Shown: positions 15,795 to 22,005 of the stretch, in pieces
Position numbering within the stretch: the stretch's first letter is position 1
How the letters are laid out: every line of letters begins with the position of its first letter
Assembly (NCBI GenBank): GCA_023395575.1
Contig: JAEWZA010000300.1
Coordinates: forward strand, 1-22,005
Direction of reading: 5' to 3'
Length of the DNA stretch: 22,005 nt
Origin: Bacillota bacterium
GTDB taxonomy: Bacteria > Bacillota > Clostridia > Acetivibrionales > DSM-1351
Program-made: the position numbers and the translations under genes
The notes under the pieces: model-generated
Told to the model about the DNA's origin: nothing
What the model saw: the letters and a program-made list of their open reading frames with translations, nothing else
Database searches by the model: none

Positions 15795-16229
15795 GTGCAT
15801 AGCATAAAGATGTGTTTTTTTATTACTCAACTTACTATTTTTAATTTTGGCATAAATGCTAAGAATCAAATAAATTCTATTGAGGGTACATATACTAAGG
15901 ATATGGTTATAGAAGCATCTATAACTACAGATTTAAAATTATATGATGAAGAAATGGATATTATATATTTAGCTATGAAATACATTAACATTTTAAATTA
16001 TCCTGAAATATTCACACCAAAGAGCAATACAATGTGCACCCCTTTTGAGACTTTTTCCATAAAAATTAACTATAACGGAAAAGAAAAATCCATTTACTGG
16101 AAATACGAAAACATATCTAAAACAAAAGAAGCTACTCAATTAAGAGAACTTTTTAAAAAAATTGAAGAATTCATATATAACAAAGAAGAATATAAAAAAT
16201 TGCCTCAACCCAAAAGTGGATATGCTTAA
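15795..16229 (+). CDS. Hypothetical protein, probably 5'-truncated
   Basis: A frame of up to 144 codons (GTG at 15795, ATG at 15810), divergent from guaA. I do not know a function. The segment from 'GTYTKDMVIEASITTDLKL' to the end 'YNKEEYKKLPQPKSGYA' resembles the C-terminal part of secreted or lipoprotein hypothetical proteins of Firmicutes, which normally carry a signal peptide and a longer N-terminal part. Here the first 25 residues (FFITQLTIFNFGIN) look like the tail of such a region, and no ribosome binding site precedes either start. It may be a decayed gene that lost its 5' end, or be expressed weakly. Its stop codon lies in the left arm of the hairpin at 16225-16278. Confidence 0.5.
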   Translation: MHSIKMCFFITQLTIFNFGINAKNQINSIEGTYTKDMVIEASITTDLKLYDEEMDIIYLAMKYINILNYPEIFTPKSNTMCTPFETFSIKINYNGKEKSIYWKYENISKTKEATQLRELFKKIEEFIYNKEEYKKLPQPKSGYA

Positions 16230-16278
16230 AAACAGTGAAAATAGCATTTAAGTATCTCTTACCCGCAAAGTTTTTAAG
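16225..16278. terminator. Weak hairpin between convergent genes
   Basis: CTTAAAAAC (16225-16233) and GTTTTTAAG (16270-16278) pair over 9 bp around a 36-base loop. It sits between the hypothetical gene (plus) and the radical SAM gene (minus). It is AT-rich with a long loop, so function as a terminator is uncertain. Confidence 0.35.
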
Positions 16279-16281
16279 ATA

Positions 16282-17238
16282 TTATTTAGTGGAATACCCA
16301 CCCATCCCCTTCTCACCATTCAAATAATTAAAGCCCTTTCCCTGAAAACTCCCAATCTCAGTCATTTTCATTTCAATTGCATCTTGAATTTTCCACCAGC
16401 TGGTACTCCAGTTACAAAAAACTGTTCTATCAGCTGGAGCTCGTCCAATTAATCTTTGAACAACAATGTCTGGACTTAAATGCTCCAAGAAGGCTATTGT
16501 TCTATCAACAAACTCCTCCATTGCTATTGGTACGACTTCTCTACGCAAATACTGCTTCTCAAGCTCTGTGTCCTTCAGTATAAACAGAGAATGACACTTA
16601 ACCTGTGAAACTCCTAGTGCAGAAAGGATTTTGGCTCCCTCAACTACATCTTCTATATTATCCATTGGTAAATCAGTTATGTAATGGGCGCACACCTCAA
16701 GCTGGTATTTCTTTATTCTAATTACTGCATCTATAAATTCAGCTAAAGTATGACCTCTATTCAGCTTTTTTAACGCATGATAATTTACAGTCTGTAAACC
16801 CAGCTCAATTACAATATCTATACCCTTCTCACTTTTAAGTTGTGCCAAATATTCCATATACCTGTCAGATATGCAGTCTGGTCTTGTTGAAATATAAATA
16901 GCCACAATATCATCTACGCAGGCCTCTGAAATATTCTGTGCAAACAATTCAAAGGGTAAATATGTGTTTGAATAGTTTTGAAAATACGCGATAAACTTTT
17001 GACTAGCATAGTTCTTGCCTATGTATTTTGCATTTTGCTTAAGCTGTTCTGAAACAGACATTTCACAGGAGAGGTTTTCAAAGCCAGCCCCCTCTTCACC
17101 ACAAAATGTGCAGCCAGCTGCGCTGATATTCCCATCTATGTTTGGACAAGTTACAGGAAGATTTAACGGAAGCTTGTATACCTTTGTGCCATATTTATTT
17201 CTTAAATAATCAGAAAATTTATTGTACAGCAACACCAT
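16282..17238 (-). CDS. TIGR01212/YtqA-family radical SAM protein
   Basis: About 318 residues, cytoplasmic. The N-terminal LYNKFSDYLRNKYGTKVYKL and the cluster motif CPNIDGNISAAGCTFC (Cys-x11-Cys-x2-Cys) are characteristic of the YtqA/TIGR01212 radical SAM family, related to Elp3-type enzymes. Further family blocks are YISTRPDCIS, ELGLQTVNYHALKKLNRGHT and VCAHYITDLPMD. The protein should bind a 4Fe-4S cluster and SAM; its reaction is not established to my knowledge. The start is uncertain: ATG 17238 is only 3 bases from GAGAGG, while the next codon, GTG at 17235, has better spacing. The gene overlaps the end of larC by about 20 bases, so translation is probably coupled, and it is the last gene of the lar operon. 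No strong terminator follows. Confidence 0.9.
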   Translation of the reverse strand: MVLLYNKFSDYLRNKYGTKVYKLPLNLPVTCPNIDGNISAAGCTFCGEEGAGFENLSCEMSVSEQLKQNAKYIGKNYASQKFIAYFQNYSNTYLPFELFAQNISEACVDDIVAIYISTRPDCISDRYMEYLAQLKSEKGIDIVIELGLQTVNYHALKKLNRGHTLAEFIDAVIRIKKYQLEVCAHYITDLPMDNIEDVVEGAKILSALGVSQVKCHSLFILKDTELEKQYLRREVVPIAMEEFVDRTIAFLEHLSPDIVVQRLIGRAPADRTVFCNWSTSWWKIQDAIEMKMTEIGSFQGKGFNYLNGEKGMGGYSTK

Positions 17239-18616
17239 TTCCCTCTCGCCTGTATTTTTCATTTACAAGTTCATATACCTTGTTAATAGGCATACCTGTT
17301 TTCATTGCAATATTTTTACAATCCTCATACTCGGGAGCAAACTTCATTATGTCATCACTGCTTGCCACCTTAACCCTGACAGCACCATATTGGGTATCCA
17401 CTTTAATTAGCTCCCTGTTCATGCAATACCTCAGAGAATGACTAATTCTCACACCCAATGTAGAGGTTTCTTTAAAAATAATATCAGTGAACTTCTTTTC
17501 ATCACCGCATTTAGATAGTACAGTCAGTACTACAGAAGGTCTGCTTTTTTTCATATAAATAGGTGTATAGTATACATCCAGCGCTCCGTTGTCAAAAAGC
17601 TTTTCCATAGTATAGCCTAATATTTCAGGCGACATGTTGTCTATATTTGTTTCCAGTATTGATATTTCATCATTAGGAATGGAATCCTGCTCATATAGTG
17701 TTCCAACCACTGCTCTTAATGCATTGAAACGACCAGTATCACGTTTTCCCATACCATATCCTGTACGCTCTATTGATAATGGAGGCATTTTTCCATAGCT
17801 TGAACAGGTCATCTTCAATATAGCCATTCCTGTTGGAGTTACCATCTCGCAGGAAACATCTTCAGAAACCAAGGGAATGTTACTGTCACAAAGCATTTCC
17901 ATAACCGCAGGCACTGGTACAGGCAACAGTCCATGGGCACATTTTACAAAGCCTTTCCCATCATGGAGCTCTGAAGCATAGATTCTTTCCACACCAAGCA
18001 TATCAATACAAATGCAAGCACCAATAATATCTACAATTGAATCTATTGCACCAACCTCATGAAAGTGAATTTCATTAATTTCCTTACCATGAACTTTTGC
18101 CTCAGCTCTTGCTATTTCCCTGAAAATCTTTGTGCTCATAACCTTAACTCTAGGCTTTAAATCACTCATATTTATAATATTTTCAATATCTGCAAGGTTT
18201 CTCTCAGGCTGTGAATGAGAATGGGAGTGAGAGTGAGCTTGTCCAGAGCAATTTTCATGTTCTAAATGTGAGTGTAAATGAGTTTGTTCATGATGACAAC
18301 CGTGGTTATTTTTATCACAATTATTAATGTACTGACTTTCATACACCTTTTCATAGTCAATAAATTCAATAGTTTTATGCGCTTCATTCTCATGACAACA
18401 AATATGACCTGGTTCCTCATCATCAAGTATTACTTTTACATCAGTACCAGAAATCCCATTTTTGACAACCTTTCTGATTTCTATTGAATATCCAGATAGA
18501 TTAAGTTTCTTTAACTCATTCAGAAAAACGTCTTGCTCCAAACCCAAGTCAAGCAACGCGCCCAAAGTCATATCACCACTTATTCCAGAAAAGCAATCAA
18601 AATATAGAATCCTCAT
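17219..18616 (-). CDS. larC: LarC, nickel insertion enzyme for the NPN cofactor
   Basis: A 465-residue protein of the LarC family (pyridinium-3,5-bisthiocarboxylate mononucleotide nickel insertase), which puts nickel into the pincer cofactor of lactate racemase-type enzymes using CTP. The opening ILYFDCFSGISGDMTLGALLDLG is the family signature. Residues 71-135 are a His-rich insert with eleven His between 105 and 134 (SHSHSHS and similar), presumably nickel storage. The block EIHFHEVGAIDSIVDIIGA (from about 190) and the C-terminal domain from about 300 are complete. In Lactobacillus plantarum LarC is made by a programmed frameshift between two frames, but here it is one continuous frame. The ATG at 18616 has GGAGG 5 bases upstream. 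It lies 46 bases after larB and overlaps the radical SAM gene. Confidence 0.95.
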   Translation of the reverse strand: MRILYFDCFSGISGDMTLGALLDLGLEQDVFLNELKKLNLSGYSIEIRKVVKNGISGTDVKVILDDEEPGHICCHENEAHKTIEFIDYEKVYESQYINNCDKNNHGCHHEQTHLHSHLEHENCSGQAHSHSHSHSQPERNLADIENIINMSDLKPRVKVMSTKIFREIARAEAKVHGKEINEIHFHEVGAIDSIVDIIGACICIDMLGVERIYASELHDGKGFVKCAHGLLPVPVPAVMEMLCDSNIPLVSEDVSCEMVTPTGMAILKMTCSSYGKMPPLSIERTGYGMGKRDTGRFNALRAVVGTLYEQDSIPNDEISILETNIDNMSPEILGYTMEKLFDNGALDVYYTPIYMKKSRPSVVLTVLSKCGDEKKFTDIIFKETSTLGVRISHSLRYCMNRELIKVDTQYGAVRVKVASSDDIMKFAPEYEDCKNIAMKTGMPINKVYELVNEKYRREGNGVAVQ

Positions 18617-18662
18617 TACAGCCTCCATTTAAATAGTTATTTATCAATAAGCCTATTTCTAT

Positions 18663-19409
18663 TTATAGCTTGTTTATGTTACTCGCCAAATATCCTGCCC
18701 CAAAACCATTGTCAATATTCACTACACCAATTCCACTAGCACAGCTGTTCAGCATTGTCAAAAGTGCCGCCAAACCACCAAAGCTTGCTCCATAACCAAC
18801 GCTTGTGGGAACTGCAATCACTGGCTTGTCCACTAAACCACCAACAACACTTGCAAGTGCACCCTCCATACCAGCAACTACAATTATTACATTTGCCTCA
18901 GAAATAATATCCATTTTTGATAATAGTCTATGAATTCCAGCAACTCCTACATCATATATTCGGGTAACTCTATTTCCTAGAACCTCAGCCGTTACAGCCG
19001 CTTCCTCAGCCACAGGAATGTCAGAAGTTCCTGCTGTAATAACTGCAATTTTTTTCTCTGTAATTACAATATCTTTTCTTTTGACAACAACAATCCTTGC
19101 CTCCCGATGATATTCCGCATCAGAAGTCAATTGGCATATTGCTTCATATACCTCCTGAGCTGCCCTTGTAGCTAGTATATTATTGTTCTTCAACATCAGT
19201 CTTTGCACTATTTCTACAACTTGACTATTTGTTTTACCTTCACAATAAATAACTTCTGGGTAGCCATTTCTAATAGCCCTATGATGATCAACCTTAGCAA
19301 AGCCTAAGTCCTCATAAGGCAGAGCCTTTATATCCTTGTATGCCTGTTCAACCTCAACAGAGCCATTTTTAACATCTTCAAGCAGCTTCATTAGCTCCTT
19401 TGAATTCAT
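18663..19409 (-). CDS. larB: LarB, pyridinium-3,5-biscarboxylate mononucleotide synthase
   Basis: A 248-residue PurE-like enzyme that carboxylates and hydrolyses nicotinate adenine dinucleotide as the first step of the nickel-pincer cofactor. The C-terminal part carries the PurE-related signature: AGTSDIPVAEEAAVTAEVLG, then YDVGVAGIHRLL, VVAGMEGALASVVGGLV and VPTSVGYGASFGGLAALL. The N-terminal part (AKVDHHRAIRNGYPEVIYCEGKT) is the usual LarB lead-in. The ATG at 19409 has GGAGG 5 bases upstream; an ATG or alternative start four codons earlier would overlap that site. It begins the larB-larC-radical SAM operon. Neither larE (sulfur insertion) nor larA (a client enzyme) is in the window, so they must be elsewhere or absent. 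Confidence 0.95.
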   Translation of the reverse strand: MNSKELMKLLEDVKNGSVEVEQAYKDIKALPYEDLGFAKVDHHRAIRNGYPEVIYCEGKTNSQVVEIVQRLMLKNNNILATRAAQEVYEAICQLTSDAEYHREARIVVVKRKDIVITEKKIAVITAGTSDIPVAEEAAVTAEVLGNRVTRIYDVGVAGIHRLLSKMDIISEANVIIVVAGMEGALASVVGGLVDKPVIAVPTSVGYGASFGGLAALLTMLNSCASGIGVVNIDNGFGAGYLASNINKL

Positions 19410-19578
19410 ACTAACCTCCACGCCAACCTTGTACTAAAGTTATAGTTCAGTACTCGTGGCGGTACGCAATAAATTTAGCAATTTTTCTAATACACATTCA
19501 AAAAAATCTTGTGGTTTTGGGAACTAGATAATGCACCATGTTGGCAAAAATTTATTCTCTAGCTTTTAGCTGCTAACC

Positions 19579-20695
19579 TCAAGCGTTGCCTTCTTTTTTG
19601 TCCATAGACAGATATGCATTTATAAAACCATCAAGATCTCCATCCATAACTGCATTAACATTTCCATTTTCATAATTAGTACGATGGTCTTTTACAAGTG
19701 TATATGGACAAAAAACGTAGGATCGTATTTGGCTTCCCCATGCAATGTCCATCTGAACACCCTTTAAATCCTCAATTTTTTCCTTCTGCTCCCGTTCCTT
19801 TATATCAAAGAGCTTTGCTTTAAGCATTTTCATTGCAGTATCCTTATTTTGAAATTGAGAACGCTGCGTTTGACAAGCAACAACAACGCCTGTTGGAATA
19901 TGAGTGAGTCTAACAGCAGAGCTAGTTTTATTAACATGCTGTCCTCCGGCTCCACTGGCTCTATAAACATCCATTTTTATGTCCTCAGGATTAATATCAA
20001 TTTCAATTGATTCATCAATTTCCGGCATAACATCCAAAGAAGCAAAAGAAGTATGTCTCCTTCCAGATGCATCAAAAGGAGAAATTCTAACTAATCGGTG
20101 AACTCCTTTTTCCGACTTCATATATCCATAAGCATTTTCGCCAATAATTTGTATTGTTACACTTTTTACTCCTGCCTCATCGCCATCAAGGTAATCCAGA
20201 ATTTCAACCTGATAATCCTTATTCTCTGCCCATCTCGTAAACATTCTGAGCAGCATTTGCACCCAATCCTGCGCTTCTGTTCCACCTGCTCCCGCATGAA
20301 GTGTAAGAATAGCATTATTTTTGTCATATGGTCCTGTAAGCAGTGTTTCTAATCTAAGTGCTTCAAGACGCTTTTTTACTTTATCAAGCCCTTCTCCCAC
20401 TTCAGGAATAACACTCTCATCCTGCTCCTCTAAACCCATATCAGATAATGTGAGCAAGTCCTCCCATTGGGAACTTATATCTTCAAAATTATCTATTTTT
20501 GACTTTAAGGTTTTTATTTTCTGTAATATTTTCTGAGACTTTTCCATGTCATTCCAAAAATCCGGTTCAGTAGCCTTATGCTCCAGCTCCACTATCTCAT
20601 CGCTTAATCTAGCGATGTCAAAGTGAAGCCCTCATTTCATCTAAATTGCTTTTCAGCCCCTGTAGTTCCAGTCTGTATTGTTCTAACTCAAGCAC
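19579..20695 (-). CDS. prfB: Peptide chain release factor 2 (programmed +1 frameshift)
   Basis: Release factor 2 ends translation at UGA and UAA. The first 25 codons run from GTG at 20695 (LELEQYRLELQGLK...) to an in-frame TGA at 20620-20618. A +1 shift there continues with DIARLSDEIVELEHKAT to the end, giving 371 residues. With this numbering the SPF stop-codon-reading motif falls at 205-207 and GGQ at 250-252, exactly as in E. coli RF2, which confirms the joined frame. AAAGGG lies 8 bases upstream of the GTG, and a stop codon immediately precedes it in frame, so no earlier start exists. A frame beginning at 20592 is only the post-shift part. The secA gene that often precedes prfB is not present; a HAD gene lies upstream instead. 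Confidence 0.96.
20617..20623 (-). promoter_or_regulatory. prfB: prfB programmed +1 frameshift site
   Basis: On the minus strand CTTTGAC contains the slippery Leu codon CTT, the TGA stop and the following C. AGGG begins 9 bases before CTT, the same distance as the Shine-Dalgarno-like AGGGGG in E. coli prfB, though shorter. Low RF2 slows reading of TGA and favours the shift, so RF2 controls its own synthesis. Confidence 0.92.
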
Positions 20696-21172
20696 TTAAT
20701 CATCCCTTTCCAATGTTTATTGTATTTTAATTATAATATTAACAAAATTCTTATTTTTCAAGCATTAAAAAAATCAAACTTTAATTGATTTGATAAAATA
20801 AACTATCACAGAATTATAACTCCTAAACAAAAGCAGAACTTGCCACTTATAGAAGTGAAGAATTTTCTAGTTATATTCTTATTATAGCTAACATCATGCA
20901 TTTTTGCATCCTTTATGCACTAAATTATTGGATCTTAATTGCTGAATATTAATCCAACCATATACAAATAGCTTCTCTTCAAAAAGGCAGCAAACCTATT
21001 ATTAACATATATTATATTAATAGACTTTAGTATGGATAAACCTTTTGTTAAAAAAATTAGGTTGAAATATTCACATGAATTAGTCGCATTAAATCAGCAA
21101 GCTCCAAATGTTTCTGCGTTCAAACCGATACAATGCCAAATTTAGCACACTATTACCCCTGGATTGTACACG
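20696..21172. other. Intergenic region upstream of prfB
   Basis: About 480 AT-rich bases. The left part holds the prfB promoter region; TTGAAA followed 17 bases later by TATTAT on the minus strand (about 20732-20760) is a weak candidate. On the plus strand at 21032-21145 there is a 37-codon frame from ATG (MDKPFVKKIRLKYSHELVAL...) with no ribosome binding site, probably not a gene. No clear terminator of the HAD gene is visible. Confidence 0.45.
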
Positions 21173-22000
21173 TCATTTTTCATTTAGAATAAACCTTTCA
21201 ATTGCCTCAGCTACACCATCATCATTATTAGATGCTGTAACATACTGAGCAGCTTCCTTGGCAAAATCTTCACCATTTTCCATGGCAACGCTGAGTCCTG
21301 CATATTTGAACATTGATATATCATTCTCATTGTCACCTATTGCAATCATTTCAGAAGGTGGAACCTTCAAATACTCTGATATCTTTTTTAAAGCTTCCCC
21401 TTTACTAACACCTTTTTGCAACACCTCAAAATTGTCATAGTTTGAGCTCATAACATCAACATTTTGTAATTGTTCTATTTCATATCTAGCTATTTTAAGC
21501 TGTTCTCTATTATCAGCGACAGCCACAAATTTAAGCACCTTTTCCGAAAGACTCTTGAGCTTTGAAGCCATATCTTCAACTATCTCTATTTCAACTCTGT
21601 CTTCTTTTGGCAGCGACTTATTTTTTTCAAAGTATTTTAGAGAGGTATACCCTAACTTTTCAGTATACATAGTATCACCAGCATAGACATGAAAATACAA
21701 ATCATTCTTATGCAATATGTCATTTATCTTCATACAAGCCTCAGTATGTAAATAATTAGAGTAAATGACTCTTCCGTCTACTTTTTCAGTGATAACAGCT
21801 CCATTGCAAGCTATTATTGGATCCTTTGAGCCAATCTGTTTTGCATATAGCCTTGCACCTGAGTAAACTCTCCCAGAGCAAATTACAATCTTTACTCCTT
21901 TCTCCATAGCTGAAGCAATTGCTTTTTTATTTCTAGTAGAAATTTCTTTTGTTGAGTCCAGCAATGTTCCATCTAAATCTATTGCCACTAATTTGTACAT
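21173..22000 (-). CDS. Cof-type HAD-superfamily phosphatase
   Basis: A complete 275-residue cytoplasmic phosphatase of the HAD IIB (Cof/YidA-like) group, which usually acts on sugar phosphates, flavin or pyridoxal phosphates. Motif I is DLDGTLLDS with nucleophile Asp8 and acid/base Asp10. Motif II is VICSGR, motif III includes the Lys of VSKGEALKK, and motif IV is GDNENDISMF, which binds magnesium. The long cap domain lies between (about 85-190), as in subclass IIB. The last segment AAQYVTASNNDDGVAEAIERF is the family ending. The ATG at 22000 is five bases from the window edge, so its ribosome binding site is not visible. The substrate cannot be told from sequence. Confidence 0.92.
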   Translation of the reverse strand: MYKLVAIDLDGTLLDSTKEISTRNKKAIASAMEKGVKIVICSGRVYSGARLYAKQIGSKDPIIACNGAVITEKVDGRVIYSNYLHTEACMKINDILHKNDLYFHVYAGDTMYTEKLGYTSLKYFEKNKSLPKEDRVEIEIVEDMASKLKSLSEKVLKFVAVADNREQLKIARYEIEQLQNVDVMSSNYDNFEVLQKGVSKGEALKKISEYLKVPPSEMIAIGDNENDISMFKYAGLSVAMENGEDFAKEAAQYVTASNNDDGVAEAIERFILNEK

Positions 22001-22005
22001 TTATT

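Noticed and set aside
18192..18315. Repetitive CA/TG-rich tract as a microsatellite or CRISPR-like repeat
   Set aside because: It encodes the His-rich insert of LarC and has no spacer organisation.
21032..21145. 37-codon rightward frame
   Set aside because: No Shine-Dalgarno sequence and no known family; kept only as a note in the intergenic entry.
1..22005. Apparent scarcity of GATC in the window (about 19 by hand count)
   Set aside because: Simple base composition would predict several times more, but GAT and ATC trinucleotides are themselves limited here. A rough trinucleotide-based expectation comes near the observed number, so avoidance is not shown. A Markov-model count over the whole genome would decide.

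Overview
The window is AT-rich DNA from a low-GC Gram-positive bacterium. AGGAGG-type ribosome binding sites, a type I dockerin protein and an NlpC/P60 wall hydrolase point to a cellulosome-forming clostridium of the Ruminiclostridium (Clostridium cellulolyticum) type. The taxon is an inference from gene content, not a match to a named genome.

Layout. 1-116: start of an AEC-type permease (minus), cut by the window edge. 746-2461: membrane-anchored wall hydrolase with four peptidoglycan-binding repeats, then a strong terminator. 2700-2882: small membrane protein with a TTG start. 3031-3290: a tandem imperfect repeat ending at a hairpin, with no intact gene. 3633-4784: MFS transporter. 5392-6360: secreted dockerin protein with two chagasin-like (I42) cysteine-protease-inhibitor domains. 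It converges across a shared terminator on 6440-8038, a BtrH-like papain-fold protein with an added C-terminal beta-sandwich. 8149-9219: membrane diguanylate cyclase. 9620-10660: acyltransferase-3 protein. 11013-13146: DNA-modification island reading leftward, with an adenine/cytosine-N methyltransferase, a close DpnI homologue and a VOC protein. 13643-13815: wreck of a RelE/ParE toxin. 14131-15666: guaA. 15795-16229: short, probably truncated hypothetical gene. 16282-19409: larB, larC and a YtqA-like radical SAM gene as one operon. 19579-20695: prfB with its programmed +1 frameshift. 21173-22000: Cof-type HAD phosphatase.

The most interesting part is the methyltransferase-DpnI pair. DpnI cuts GATC only when its adenine is methylated, yet here it is translated from the same message as a methyltransferase, 4 nt downstream. 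The cell can tolerate this only if the methyltransferase has another specificity or if expression is switched. The control region has two perfect inverted repeats. One overlaps the predicted transcription start and the Shine-Dalgarno sequence, and its spacer holds two GATC sites. The other lies just upstream of the -35 position. The methyltransferase has a probable N-terminal winged helix and an unusual DHPW catalytic motif, so it could be its own regulator.

Second in interest is the convergent pair of a cellulosome-targeted inhibitor of papain-like proteases and a papain-fold BtrH protein carrying a carbohydrate-enzyme-type beta domain. The remaining genes are mostly housekeeping (guaA, prfB, HAD, larBC) in ordinary arrangements.
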